64,000 bases of DNA. Source: Phoronis australis (Eukaryota > Phoronida > Phoronidae). Within the stretch, counting starts at the first letter, position 1. Every line of letters begins with the position of its first letter. The notes below the pieces were generated by a model, which was not told where the DNA came from, ran no database searches, and saw only the letters and a program-made list of their open reading frames with translations. The stretch lies in NCBI GenBank assembly GCA_002633005.1, contig NMRA01000110.1, forward strand, positions 556,623 through 620,622, read 5' to 3'. Shown here one piece after another: positions 35,220 through 48,552 of the stretch. The position numbers and the translations under genes are program-made.

Positions 35220-38200
35220 CTCTCCAAGCCCAGGAACCACACACAGTTTGTTGGTCTTAACTGAGGTTCAATTTTGACCTATTTCATAGCAGTAACAGGT
35301 CTAAATCAAAACTTTTTTTGACGGGAGCGGGTTCATAGCCAGCTTATTAAGTTAGTTTACACATGTGGTAAAGGCGTCTTCCAGATATTCTTGGAGCAAT
35401 GAGTTGACACACATCTGTGGAGCTTATCATTGTAAAGGATATTTTAAATACAGCATGAAGACAGACATTCTGTGCATTCCTAGATCGTAACTTGCCTTCA
35501 AAAGTTCTAGTGTCGCTTTGAGATGCTAACTTTGTTCATATTAAGAACGTTAACCATTGGGTGAAGCTGAAAAGTGTCTCCCGAAAATGTTTTTGTGAGG
35601 AAAAGGTTTGCGCTGCGGATAAAAATATGTTGTGAGTAAAAAGACGTTCTGCACCATTTTTATTTGGGTGTGACTGAGTGCATGCAACATCCGTAAGCTT
35701 TTTGTATTTCTTTTGTTGAAAAATCTTGGAATTGTGAGTGACTTTGTTTGAAATACATCATGAGATGATGAAGCTATTATGTTTTAGTACTCGAATTAAT
35801 GTTGTTATGTTCAGCTGCTACTTACAGAAATATCTCACTTTCAAGTAAGTGCAATTCTGTGAATGGTAGGAAATAAACGATATGGATTGGCATTCAAACA
35901 ATTTCAATAATAATTTGACCTCCAAGCGCTATCCTCATAATCAACTTATGTTTTCTTGCCAATAAGATTTTCACAGTTGGCCTATTTCTGTTCAGATTGC
36001 CAGCAAGTGCAGTGATGGATTGGGTTACAGACGCATAATGTATTGTTTGTTATGAATATTAGGGGCCCCATGTCCAGGACAATGCTTATTTGTTATTCAT
36101 AACTAAAGTCGTCTATACTTCAATGGCCTACTTTTTGGGCACAAATAGGTTCATTTATTTATTCACTTGGGTATGCTATATATAAACCATTGCCCACATT
36201 GCTATTGAAAGTTCTTATAACTTGCCTTCTGCTATTCTTAAAACCATGATTGGGTTTCTTGTGATGTCGACATCACAATGTTCTGTCGCTTTCTCTTGGA
36301 TTGAATCTATACAGCATGACTGCCTCCTCCATCACCCATTTATTCGTTGCTTACAATATTGTAACAGTTATATTACAATGAACTTTTTCCATTTCCTGGT
36401 AGCTTGTACTTCATCAGTATGGGTACAGGAGCTGTTGTCACAAGAGGCCTGTTGATCACTAGGGGGTGCTGATCTAAAGTTGTATGAGCAGAGCAATTGC
36501 TCATTTGCAATGACAGCAGTAAAACACTGGCGAAAATAAATCGATATATTGTGGACTAAAACTAGTGATTTTTTAAACTCTTCTAAATTAAATTTCTCTT
36601 GTGAAAAGTTATGTTACTTTAAGGTCATTTTTACCTGAAGCAAAACGATGAAAATTAGCTAAAATGGATGTGTTACGATTTGGTTCTCTGGTACCCATTT
36701 TGGTAACTCTTTGAACCGTGGTGGGTATAAGTTGCCCTGGGAATTTTGATGTTGGGTTAAAGTCTCCGAGAACACTTAACAAACTGATACCTGAATGTAG
36801 CCTCGAATTGGAAACCCGGTGTTGTCTGGAGTTCAGGAAGGAGAGGCTTTTGTAAGCTTTTCGTGATTATACAAGTTTTAAGATCGATAATCTCATCTAT
36901 TATAAAGTGAACTCTCCAAAGAAAAATCAATGTCAATTTTTGTCGATGTTTGAGGGAAAGTCAAATTTTCCACTTTCTTAATTTTCCCAGGCCTGTCTTT
37001 TTGTCAATATTAATTTCAGATCAATTTTATGCCTACTCTAATTTAATGGCTCGGTTTTAATGGCAGATTATACACAGTGATAGTTATTGCTAGTAAGAAG
37101 GTCCTTCTAATGTGAGGAGGTGAATTTTGGTTGGCCCTTTCTCATTGGTTCCTGTTGTGTAGTGCATGAAAGGACTGGGTCATAAATAGTGTTATTACAT
37201 AGCAACTGCCACAATGCCATCAACAGGGGACATTTGTACAGTCATTGTATACAAATTCTTTAAGTACATTGTCATGTATATACACTCTGTATTGATCTTT
37301 AGTCCTAGGCTCTTGGTGGCAATATCAATGAAGTTGTATGCTGGTTACTGGTGCTGTGTTGGTGCCTTGTATAGAGTTTGTGAGTGTGAATTTGGTGAAT
37401 ACATGCTCTGTGAATTCACTCAAGTACTGGTCCACACAGCAGTCTACTGTTCAACAGTGTTGTCCAGCTAACTAGGTTCTGTTGCACCTGCTGCAGGCAC
37501 ATGGCTGACCAGCTGATTATTTTTCAAAAAATGTTTGAGACCACTTAGGTGTTACTGTTAGGTTTGTCAGGTTTAGATGGTTCAAAAATACTTTTTGGAT
37601 TGCTTAATTTTTCTTTAAAATTTTTTGTTGCACAGTTTGTGGTCATTGCTACTGCCCACAATTGAATCTTCACAGTGGTAGTTTTGAGTTAGCCTGCTAG
37701 GCTGATAAAATATGCCCATCACCTAGGTTACGAGTCATGACAGAATTAGTGTTATTCTCAACAGAAGTAATTAGCTTTAATTGGTTCCTCTGTGACTCTG
37801 TTCACTAATTCTCTCGGCATAGTTATTAACTGGTTATTGTTATAGCAACTGTTTGCAGAATAATTTTTAGTAGAGATGCATTTTTACTTCTTGTGGTGCT
37901 GTTTGTAGTTGCACAAATCAAGTCATGTTGCTCGTCGCATATATCAGCAATCAATCAAATAATTTTAGCGAAACAAAGTTCAGTAAGAATGGATCATTTG
38001 GTTGTGTTAGATATTCACGAAAAAAATTATTACTGTTAAAAATTTTGCTTGAGTATTTCATCTACAGAAGGCACACGTTAATGCGTTGACCGTCGTCCAC
38101 CAGCCAGTCATGTGAAGCGTCAGTTAAACTTGCTCATCACACACTGGGGTCGACCATCTCCCTGCGAAATAATTCTAGATAAAATCATGTGCTGTTATGG

Positions 38201-38931
38201 ACAATATACAGCAGTATCTTATGACATCTTGCTTAATTGACACTAGCGCTATTGAATTCGACCCTGATCGCATTGTTTGCAGTTATTAGTTGTCTATCAG
38301 TGATGTCATAGGTTTTCTTTGTGCAAGGCCTGAGTATGCTACTTATCACTGTAAAAGGAATTGTTTGGAGTAGTTTAGCTTTAAAGTCTCTTTCACACTA
38401 ACGTCGATGCGTCCATATTTTGGGGAGTTGTGGTCAGTATTAATGGTTAAATTCGCTCCTTGATTGAAGTTAACAGCACCAGTTAACTTCGCAGTAAACA
38501 GGTGGTTGTATCAGTGGAGCATCGATGCTGCGATGCGGTACGAACAGTCAACTTCAGTCCCATCGAAGTTTTCACCAGATGCCTATGTTATCGTCAACAA
38601 TTAAAGGGCAGTATCGCTGACACTAGCTAATATTTTGCTCGAATCATCATCAATTGAATTAATGAGTTTTATGTTAATTATGTTGTCAAGTTGTCGCTGG
38701 CCAATAAAAAAATCTTAGCATGCATGCAATGCATCAGCACCACCTTGTGATTTCTTTGATGACAATCGCAGCGCCACCTACTGTTTACTTTGATGCCATT
38801 AACTACCAAAGCTGGTATGAATTGACGATTCAATTAACTTTGCAGTTTTCTTTGATGTTTTACTCATACCGAAGTTACGTTAGTGTGAAAGGGCTTTGTG
38901 TACAACTTTGGACTACAGCCACTTGTCTTAA

Positions 38932-39008
38932 GGGGTCCTGGATTTTGGTAACCAGTTTGAGGTCCATTATTGAGTGGAGTGGTTCTCGAAATGTGGGATA
39001 CCTGTAAG
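38932..39008 (+). repeat. Dispersed hairpin family, copy
   Basis: Reads AGGGGTCCTGGATTTTGGTA, ACCAGTTTGAGGTCCATTAT and GGTTCTCGAAATGTGGGATA, then CCTGTAAGT. Same order and strand as the copy at 32482-32564. The two ends are partly complementary. Confidence 0.6.
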
Positions 39009-39608
39009 TCGCAAGCTTCCAATTTTCTTCTTTGTAATTTTTTTGAGATTGGCCAATAGGGGAATGTGTTTAATCATTTTACTTAGACGTCCAATCAACA
39101 GGAAGTTATGTTTAACCTGAAATAACATAATTGTGATGTAGAGTGACTTATTTCTGAATGACGCACAATTACTGTGTTAAGCCATGGTAATACCTTATTA
39201 TTGTGTAACAGTACATTCTTTAGGATCAGTTTCATCCATATTGCAAAGTATTTATTGATCTGTAATATACCATTAAGAAGAGATCAATGTTGAGAACAAA
39301 ACATGAAAGTACTATTTTCACACCAGTTCATCAATTATTTATTCACAGTTTTGGAATGCTATTGGTCAGGAGGTCACGGTTTCTCCTCAAGGATTCACCA
39401 TGTCATGCCTGTTTTGGTTTGCAGTTGGCAGATATTTGTAGGCTTTTGTTGGAAGACCCTGCTATCTGACAACTTCAAAGCTCACACATTTGGTATCTAG
39501 TGTACGCTATGTTCATTAAAAGGATTTGCAGTGGACCAAACATACTTCAACACAGTAAAAGTCTGCACTTTATTGGAACCGTTTTACGACTAGTTTTGTG
39601 AAATTGAT

Positions 39609-39836
39609 CTGAAATAGACCTGTTAACCGTTACAGAGCAAGGGCCCTTACAAATAAATTATGAAATAGACCTGTTAATTGTTACAGAGCAAGGGCCCTTA
39701 CTAATATATATGAAATAGACCTGTTAATTGTTACAGAGCAAGGGCCCTTACTAATTAATATATATGAAATAGACCTGTTAATTGTTACAGAGCAAGGGCC
39801 CTTACTCCTATATTATGAACTAGACCTGCTGTTAAG
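39609..39836 (+). repeat. Minisatellite of about 50-56 bp, 4 copies plus a fragment
   Basis: Units share GAAATAGACCTGTTAATTGT and TACAGAGCAAGGGCCCTTAC. The spacer between them is a variable TA-rich run, so the unit length drifts. A diverged partial unit closes the array. Confidence 0.92.
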
Positions 39837-42800
39837 GCACAATGCACCAGAACTGCGAACTTATTTTACACATAGAAAATAATCAACGACTAGGATACTT
39901 ACTGTTTTAGTCATCACCATAACAACCGAATCCTTTTAGAGAGTAATATTTTTAATGCTTCATTGAAAGCTCGCACCCTTTTGGAGGGAGCTGTCATGAA
40001 AAAGTCGACATTTTGTGTCTTGAGCCATCCATATGTCCATTTGATCTCTCTTTGCATAGCATTAATAGCCTATGTTTTTATTTCTGTTTTGTGACAACCA
40101 TTTGTGAATTGATGGTGGCAAAGATCAAAGATTTAAGGTTAACAGTTCTTCTAAAAGTTAGCAATAGATGACAATCCATTAAAACAACAGTTGATTACCT
40201 AGGCTCGACACTGGATTGTGGTGAAAGAAGTAAACTGTCTCATTGTCTCACTTCAAACCCACCTGTGCACCTGGCCAGGTAAAACCGCATGCCTTTATCA
40301 CAGATATTCCGTAGTTTATTTTTTGAAAAAATATGCTCTTAACCCTATGAAGGAATGCTGAAATATGACCTCAGCCTCAGTTAGTTTTGTTTACTTGATA
40401 GGATTCTGATCTTTTAGTGGCAATCTAATTATAACTATTTCCATTTTACTATTATTATTATTATTATCACCATGTTTGTATAGCCACTATAGACCAACCC
40501 TCTGTCACAAAAACAACTTTAGATTTGGACCAAGAGTCTAAATTTGTTCTATTGACATTGGTTTCTCTGGACTTGCAAAGTTTAAAATGAGCCTTAATTC
40601 ACAAATGTTGCCATGAATAAATGGTCTTGTATGCTTGGTATTGTGTTGAGGACAGAACACAACTTATCTACTATTTTTCTTTTATGAACACACGCTTGTT
40701 TGCATTAGTTCAAAACATTATGTATCTGTGCGTGAAGACCACGTAATGTGTCGTCATAATGTCTATCGTCTTGTTCATTTCAACACCCCTTGCAGTAAGC
40801 TTGTGTGTTATCACGCCTATAAACCCTGGTATGACAAAGTTAAGAGATAACGACCAGATTTCACCTTAAGATTGGGATTAATTGTGTTGTTTCAACTGTT
40901 GTTAGTTACCAATATAGTCATGATCCACAAGGATCTGCATGCAGCACGATACCCGTGGAGGGTGGTGTGTAAAAATTGTTGCAATAAGTCTGACATGTAT
41001 ATTTACTTGAAAGTAAATTCATTAAACTTGCATGCATTTGAATTTTTTTAGTAACTACCTTTTATCAATGTCTCATAAAGTCATACTTATAAGGCCAGGC
41101 CAACATTTGCCAAATTGTGATTAGAATAAATGGGATTCTTTTACTGCTATGGGATGCATTACAAAGCTTCAATAGGCAACTAGGATTCTCTCAAAAGCCG
41201 TTCTCATACGGGATGTGTCGCTCATGATTGGGTTTTTCACATCCAGATTCTCCTCAAAATAGTGCCTTTCCAATAACCCCAACTGGGAATAAACCAGCGC
41301 CTTCTGTCACTCTCATATTTACCCACAATGCTACACTTCTATAAAACCCTTGTCCTACCACTGAACACTGTTGCTACGTTAACCACTATTTTCCGTTAAG
41401 ATTAGTTTGTCGTTTGTACTTATGATGCCAGCAAAGTTTTACTGTTGATGCTTATTGAATTGAAAACGGATAGTAAGAAAACCTAAAAATTTGTTCTTCA
41501 ATGCCGAACTATACTCGGAAGCATTTCAAACACTAGGTCTGTCATAGGATGTTTTCTACCTCAGTAAGTTGGAGCTGCGATCTGGAAATTTACATCTAGC
41601 CAAGTTCCGAAATGAAGGAACTTTTAACATAGGTGTGTTTACTTGATATGGATGGGGCTTCCCTTTCAGCCTGAAAATCTTTAATTTCAAAAACTGCAAG
41701 TCAGGCTGTTGAACTGGATTCATTCTAAGACGTAACAGCAAGGAGTGCTTGTGTGTTACTTGAACAAAACGCCCTTTGGCGAGATTACTATTGATCAAAT
41801 GTTGGTGTCAATGCACTTCAACAATGTGAAACCATCTTCGGCAAATGTGCTCCTTGACATTTACTATACTATGTACCAATTAACACTCAACCAAAATGTT
41901 TGTTCACCCAGGTTATGAAATTTTTGGCACACAACTCAATACCTAGGGTGATTAATACACTACTTCCTTATTTCGTTACTATGGAGACTGCTTATATAAG
42001 AATTCAGACTGCAGTCAAAGGCATGCATGACTATCAGATGGGTAATCTTCAAACAGTAAAACTCCCACACGTCAGATTTGTGCTCGTCTCCAATGAAGCT
42101 ATGCTGTACCAGTAGCACTGTACTGCTTATGGCATTTGACCCTTCAGCCAGATCTTGTCTAACTGAAAATCTCTTAGTCTGTTTCGATCAGACTCGTGCG
42201 AGTCTTAATGTACCCTCAAAACATGTTACAAGCGTTCCTGAGACTCTTGTAACACGTCTGTTGTAAGGGACAGCCACACATAGTTGGTCACTTCTCAACC
42301 ACCTCCCCCCCCTTGCAGCATCCACCAGCACCCCTACTTAGCCACTAAGTTTCATCACAGGACACCTCAAGCCTCGACCCCCATGTCGTCAACAAAACTC
42401 TACCCTTTCAGTCATTACGCACTCCTCACCTGAAGTTGGCTGAAAGCAAACTAATTTGTAATAGGTGCTACACTTGACCCAGGATTTGTAATATTGTGTT
42501 ACAACCCAATGGTCATAATAACCAGGTTGGTTGCAACACAAGTCAGCTGTACTGCAGAAGTGCACATTTACAGGTATAGTAAAAATTCTCCAGTTTTGGG
42601 TAGTTTCTAAAATGTTGGACACCAAAACTTTAAACCAGAATTAATTTTTGATTTTATAGATCAGTACATTGGCAATTTTAGTGCAGTTTACTTATATCTT
42701 ATATTGTGTTTTTGTATCAACAGAGTTTGAAAATAGTGGTCACAACATCATCAAAAACGTGAATTCGTCTCACAGTGTGTAATATTTAATTGAATTGCCA

Positions 42801-44551
42801 CATGTCTTGATTAAACTTTAATAATTTGAGATGGCTGTCAATGCTTATTTCTAAAATGTCAGAAGCTTCGACCATGAACAATATAATTATTTTTTCACAG
42901 TCCCAAACTGGATAATTTTTTATCATACACCTGCATATGAAACTTACCATACGCCTGCATATGAAACTGCCTTTGCTTACAAAAATTGGGGCAGGTCTAG
43001 AATTGGATGTTGCATTATGGGTATGCATTCACAAAGGTCAAGACCTGCTCAGTTCATGAACCTTCAGATAACCTTGGCGAGACACTTGAGCAAAAGTTGT
43101 TGAGAAAGCACAAAGCGTTTCAAATACGGTGCTTGGACCCGAGATCATGCAGAGTTGACATTCGAGAACTACGGAAGGGCATGTTGGAACAGATATAGTA
43201 AAATTCTTCAATTTGGGACAAAAAATTCATGACATGTTTCTATTTTTCAGAGGCCTGACATTGTCGCAAATGCTCAAAATTTTTACCAAATATTCTTCCG
43301 TAATAGCAACGCCATAGAAACCGTGCTAAAAGCAAATCATGTTTTTTGAGAAATTAGACAAAATGAAATTTCACCTGTCCGCCATACTGTCCCAAACTGA
43401 AAAATTTTTACCATACTGAAAGTTCGTCAAAATCCATGAAACACGGATACTGCATATACATTACCCACGGACTACAGTTTGACCATACATTAACAACAGA
43501 CTGGAGAATAGTTAAAATAAAAGAAAACAATTGGAATGTATAAATTTGTGCTTTAATATGAAGAGTGTCGGGTTTCCATTTTTATAAGACAAGGATAACT
43601 AGTAAAGTAAGTTTGGATCCAAGTTAAAAAGTTACGTCTAAAACAATGAAAAGTAACTAGACAAGAGTACCACTGCTAGTGTGGTATGGGTGACTTGGGC
43701 ATAAGCACTCTGGTTAGGTGAGTTTGAGAAAATACCAACAAAGAGGTAAGAAGCAAGAGTGAGACTAAATCTGTCTTGGACAGGTGTTCAAAGCACAAAT
43801 CAACAGAGACATTTTAAACGACTGTATACAAAGTGAGCCAGTTCTATTTACAATGTTTGGTTTGATAACATTTTATCACATTCCAATATTTGGTCACTTG
43901 AAAATGTACAAACACGACCAACTGCTAAGTTTAACAAATAAACCAAAAGACATCGACACAAAATTCTCTTTGGAATATTTTGGCAAATTTGTATATATAT
44001 ATATGTTAATATATACAGATGTCCCTAGCTATCACAACACACCCCTTGAATAAAAAAATAGTTCTCATGTTAACATTTAATTAGGTGAGCCTTAAATACC
44101 AAGTGTGTCATGTTGCCAACAATGACACCATTGAAAGTTTTCGTCCCAGAATGTGACGGCAAGTCATGATTTCATTGTAACAAAGCACAGGACGATTTCA
44201 AAACAAAACTGGTCGCCATGACAACACATGTTAACATAAACCTACTTCTTGCAATGAATAGTTCATACATAACAATATAAGATTCGTGTTCTGAGGAAAT
44301 AAATTTAAAATCGAAGCTAAAACAAGATAATCACCGAAAAGTTGCTGAATTTAGGATAAAATTTGTTTGATAAGATACTTCAATCAAAATGTGACTGACA
44401 TACAAAAAGTGAACATGCAGCTAAAATAGTTTGATCACAGACTGAGATACTCCTTAGCAGTTCTCATACCCTCACATTGAGATCGTCAAATATGCAGGAC
44501 GGAAAAATCACTCGAGAGTAAGTAAAGACATTACTGGTTAACGATAGCGCC

Positions 44552-46147
44552 CTACGTGGTAGAGCCAATCTGTGGCAATTTGGTTCTTGTGTTAAACGTG
44601 GGCTCATCGGCGACAACACGTGCAGATGTTCGTTTACTGGCTGATGCTTTGTTTTCGTTGCTAGGAGGTTTGGGAAGCCTACGTCGTAACCATGCATGAC
44701 GCAAAGCTTGACCCGGGGTCATGCGAGACGCAGGGTCCCAGGCTAGGCAGCGCTCCATGAAATCTAGGAACAGAGGATCATCACAGTTTTTAAGCGCTGT
44801 TTTCATGTCCTTGGTGCCCGGTGGACCCCTCGTTTTACCTCGCCGTGACCTACCTGCCTGGAACACCACATTACCATCCAACCCTGTTGTGACGTTGCAG
44901 TAACGAGGATAACCCTTCGAACTGATGAAATTCCTGGCACGTTTTGATTGGTCGAGCAGCTTCTGCGGAGGCATTCCTTGCAACTCAATGATTGTAGCAA
45001 GCTGGTCTCCTTCGTCTTCACCGGGGAACAGTGGGTAACCGGTTAACAACTCGGCGAGGATACAACCCAAACTCCACATATCAATAGGCATTCCATACTT
45101 GGCTCCAAGGATTACCTCAGGTGCACGGTAAAACCTTGACTGAATATACGTATATATTCTTTGATGCTCGTAACAACTTGACCCAAAGTCGATGACCTTG
45201 ATGCCGCTACGGCCTTGCTGTTTTAGAAGAATGTTCTCTGGTTTAAGATCACAGTGAATAATGCGGTTTTTGTTCAAAGCCTCCAAACATTGGAGAATAG
45301 AGTGAGCAAACTTTCTAACCAATTGGAGACTAAAACCTTGAAACTTATTCTTTTTAATAAGTTCATACAGGTTCATGCTCAACAATTCGAAGGTGATACA
45401 TATATGATTCCGAAACGTAAAATGTTCATACATATGAATTATATTCATGTTATTGTCCTTGTCTTGTTTCTTCAAATTGTCTAGAATGCGAATTTCTTCC
45501 TGAGCTTGTCTGTGGAATCGTTTCTCATTTCGTACCATTTTCAACGCAATGTGAGCCTTCGCTTTATGGTCATATGCCTTAACGACTTGTCCAAAGCTAC
45601 CTTTTCCAATAACTTTAAGAACTTCATATCGATAGCCTATATGATCATGAGGTACGTGAATATATGATCCATTCTCATCGTCGTAACCACTGTTGTTAGC
45701 TCCTCCAGCAACTCCGGCTCGTTTCTTAGAGTTCGGACCAACGAAATAAATTTGAGGGTAGTTGAATATTTCGTGATGTTCAAACGTTGACAGCTTGTGC
45801 ATATACTGCTTCATGGCAGTTTCAGGGCTAAAGGACGAAGCCCGTTTAGCCGAGTCAATATTACTCCCGTTGCTACCAGTTGACCCCGCTCGGACTGTGG
45901 GGAGATTTGCCGATGTGCCGCCATTTTGAATCGTACCGTGTTTGTCTTCGTACAGTTGTTGAACTTTTACACCCTGGTTACTCACACGGCCGAGTTGTGA
46001 TCCACCTCCTACGGTTTGGCTCGCTAGTGGCGGTAAGTGGTGCGTATTCGGATTATCGATAGCTCCAAAGGTATCTCCTGACGAACCGACCAGCGACCGA
46101 GTCCTCTGAACTGTCTGAACAGGCAAAGGTTTCACACGAGTCGACAT
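44552..46147 (-). CDS. DYRK2: DYRK2-class dual-specificity kinase, intronless
   Basis: A complete 531-codon frame from ATG at 46147 to a stop at 44552. Class 2 DYRKs autophosphorylate an activation-loop tyrosine, then phosphorylate Ser/Thr of substrates. Layout: a disordered N-terminus (1-108); the DH-box/NAPA region with [20 protein letters not shown] (115-134); the kinase domain at about 173-488. Visible motifs are the glycine loop GKGSFG (181-186), lysine K203 in ALK, the catalytic HCD with D300, DFG with D320, the YTY activation motif (332-334), APE (342-344), and the CMGC insert at about 400-450. A short basic tail follows. All catalytic residues are intact. DYRK2 and DYRK4 share this layout; the DH box and length favour DYRK2, with DYRK3 less likely. 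The coding region has no intron. Confidence 0.92.
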   Translation of the reverse strand: MSTRVKPLPVQTVQRTRSLVGSSGDTFGAIDNPNTHHLPPLASQTVGGGSQLGRVSNQGVKVQQLYEDKHGTIQNGGTSANLPTVRAGSTGSNGSNIDSAKRASSFSPETAMKQYMHKLSTFEHHEIFNYPQIYFVGPNSKKRAGVAGGANNSGYDDENGSYIHVPHDHIGYRYEVLKVIGKGSFGQVVKAYDHKAKAHIALKMVRNEKRFHRQAQEEIRILDNLKKQDKDNNMNIIHMYEHFTFRNHICITFELLSMNLYELIKKNKFQGFSLQLVRKFAHSILQCLEALNKNRIIHCDLKPENILLKQQGRSGIKVIDFGSSCYEHQRIYTYIQSRFYRAPEVILGAKYGMPIDMWSLGCILAELLTGYPLFPGEDEGDQLATIIELQGMPPQKLLDQSKRARNFISSKGYPRYCNVTTGLDGNVVFQAGRSRRGKTRGPPGTKDMKTALKNCDDPLFLDFMERCLAWDPASRMTPGQALRHAWLRRRLPKPPSNENKASASKRTSARVVADEPTFNTRTKLPQIGSTT

Positions 46148-46374
46148 TTTCCGTCAAATAACTCCTGTAATATATCCTTAATGATCCAGTGGTGTTGTTG
46201 TCCGCATTTATGAATTGTTTGTAGGCGACATGAAACGAATTTTGGCGAAAATTGAACAAAAATTTCAACTACAGTCGCTCCCGGAATCGGCCTCATGAAA
46301 CTATTTGTTGCTATTTTTTCAAACCCTGCATAATGAGACTGGTTGCTATGCTAATATGCGGGTACGTCACCGCG
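46148..46374 (-). promoter_or_regulatory. 5' leader and promoter region of the DYRK2-like gene
   Basis: Immediately upstream of the kinase ATG on the minus strand. It is AT-rich and has no TATA box at an obvious distance. The CRE and E-box at 46375-46391 lie about 230 bp upstream of the ATG and could serve both directions. Confidence 0.4.
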
Positions 46375-46430
46375 TGACGTCAATGCACGTGACTAGTTTG
46401 AACCAATTGATGCATTCCATATTATAAATA
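46375..46430 (+). promoter_or_regulatory. Compact plus-strand core promoter: CRE, E-box, CCAAT, TATA
   Basis: In order on the plus strand: TGACGTCA (46375-46382), CACGTG (46386-46391), CCAAT (46404-46408) and TATAAATA (46423-46430). This order and spacing point to transcription to the right, starting near 46455, divergent from the kinase gene. A 46-residue frame from ATG 46487 to 46627 and an AATAAA at 46626-46631 follow closely. The elements are seen directly; activity is inferred. Confidence 0.5.
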
Positions 46431-46486
46431 GCCTTTTGTTCGCACAGGCATCGAGCCTTCTACCCAGACGTTGTTTGAACAGACAA

Positions 46487-46627
46487 ATGAATAGACCGCG
46501 TAAGCGGATTAATCGCTATTTACCTCGGCTGGACAGGAGTCCTGATTGCCTGAAGCATTCACAACTGCTGTGTGCAACACTCAGGATCACACAGAAGCTA
46601 AAACAACACATTTTTGATCCGATATAA
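46487..46627 (+). CDS. Possible small frame downstream of the TATA promoter
   Basis: Starts ATGAATAGACCGCG and encodes 46 residues, basic at the start (NRPRKRINRYLPRLDRS), with no known domain. The stop overlaps the start of an AATAAA signal. If transcribed from the promoter at 46423 the RNA would be only about 200 nt, so it could equally be a short non-coding RNA or the first exon of something longer. Confidence 0.25.
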   Translation: MNRPRKRINRYLPRLDRSPDCLKHSQLLCATLRITQKLKQHIFDPI

Positions 46628-48334
46628 TAAATTTACAATAAGCTTTCTAGTGCGATAAACCGTGCACCCAGATGCGGGGATAAAATCGAGCCGAAGTTGA
46701 CGATTCGTCGGACAGTGACTAGTTCTGTGCTTCATCGTCGTCACAAGTTACCGTAATCAATACATGAATTTACAGAAATATGTTCGGAAAGCGAACGTTT
46801 TTTGACATAGCGTAATCAATATTCGGTTGCAATGTCATCTACAAGTAGGCCTAGCTGACCGTAACCGGCAGATAAAACCATCAGTCCTAACTTGAACCAC
46901 TTGAGTGTGGAGGCTTTACCAGAAAAAAAAACATGCGTCATGGAGCAAAATGTGCACTGTGCATTTAAAAATTACGAATAAAAAAGCGGGGAGTAACTTA
47001 AATAGGCTAATTTCGTTTTTGCAGTTCCAGTTCCTCATTTCCAGAAATCGACGTACCGGAATAGTCGCGGGTTGCGAATTTGCGCTAACCCGCCATGCAG
47101 TGAACCCATCCCAGTGATGAGGGCGTCCCTGCTGCCTACCAGTGACCGTCCCAACTTTTCAGCTCCGTTCCAGTGTAAAATTAATTAGACATATAAACTA
47201 CTGTAACAGAAGAGCTCTTACGTACAAAAAGGATTTTTGAGGTAGCAGTGCAATGATGCTGAGGTCTTCAGTTCTGCAGGCAGACAATTAAAATATTCCC
47301 AAAAACTGTAGCGAATTCGCTTTGCCACTGAGTTTCACCGAAATATGACATTGCGTACAGCAGATTTCAGTCTGCAAATTTCGAGCCTGTTGTATAAGTT
47401 TTTAGTGTGGAGCTTGTACTCTCGTTTTGCGGGGTAAACAAATATCCGAAAATAATTAGTCCGTTCAATTTGCAGACGGAAGGAAATTCTGTGACTTCAC
47501 TCCAGCTGAAGATTTTCATTTATGACTAAAAAGAAATTACCTTGCGTAATTCACGTGTTTGGCTCCCGCAAAAGTGAAAATATACAGTTTGACTGGCGTA
47601 AAATACTTCGCGATGACAACTTTCACCCCGCATGTTCTTTTATTATCATGTAGCCCCGCATTTGGTCCTCATCGTTGCGCCCAATTGTGAGGCGGACCTC
47701 GTGTGGAATAAAATGATTCGGTGCTGTATATTAATTCAATGTGCGCCTAATTGCGAAACTAAGGCGCCTGCGTTTATACGCGGGAGATTTGAGTGGAAAA
47801 TTTCACTGTTTCGCATATAAGCGCATGTGTTTATTTGGAGGTTGAACGGTAGTTAGAAAGATGACTTTTAGGTCCACTCAAATTGGTACTAATTCTAGAT
47901 AATCACAAATTGTCATTTTACGGTTCATAGCCTAATGCTCTTTCTACAGTGAACGAACGTACAAAAACCTCATTGCTTAGAGCGTGATTCTCTCTCTTGG
48001 ATTATGCGAAACACCTGGGTCATCTGGGCTCTGAGAGTGACATGTACGTACTGCCATCTATCGGTAACAGAAGGAAGCCTAAGTTCGTCCATTTCCGCGC
48101 AATACTAAACCATAAACAAAAATGAATTATTTATTTTCTACCCAGAACATGGCAAAGTAGTATATCATATAAGAATAATGATTACAGTAACACTATATTT
48201 GAACGATGTCTGTAGTTGCTTACCAAATCTAAAAAAAGTAAGTATATATCTGAGTTTAGACTAAACACCGTGTTTTTGCCGCGAAAGATCATGCAGGGGG
48301 ATTCCTCATCGATTGTTTTATTTACATAAAGAGA

Positions 48335-48552
48335 GGTTATACAGAATTTGTTAAATGCACGACACTTTTCATTGTTCACTTGAGAATGAAACAATTATGT
48401 TTCGAAATATCGTATGTTTTTTAATTGTGTCGCTAGGTCAGTTATTGTATCTTTGAGTTGAGAGTAGAGTTTTGTTCCGAAAGTACGAATGTAACGGAAT
48501 AAAGACTGTGAACAATGAAAAGTGTCGTGCATTTAACAAATTCTGTATAACC
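48335..48552. repeat. Perfect 45-bp inverted repeat, 128-bp spacer
   Basis: The left arm 48335-48379 begins GGTTATACAGAATTTGTTAA and the right arm 48508-48552 is its exact reverse complement. The arms could be the ends of a 218-bp MITE or the stem of a hairpin transcript. No target duplication is clear (flanks AAAGAGA and GAAAACT). The spacer is AT-rich without a gene. Confidence 0.85.

Larger units (their letters stand above)
31331..44551. other. Long intergenic spacer
   Basis: Non-coding on my reading. Contains a short degenerate repeat of about 21 bp (32690-32765, GATGTCCTCCGTTGT), several minisatellites and two hairpin-family copies (listed separately), n characters at 32112 and 34189 (the latter after a G run), and CTCF-like sites at 36456-36472 and 38769-38784. 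Other open frames here are short and lack domains. From 39840 to 44551 I recognise nothing firm. Confidence 0.5.

Noticed and set aside
43007-43198. 63-codon frame with a basic, protein-like tail
   Set aside because: It is short, has no splice signals or relatives I can recognise, and sits among weak inverted repeats (TCCCAAACTG phrases near 42900 and 43388).
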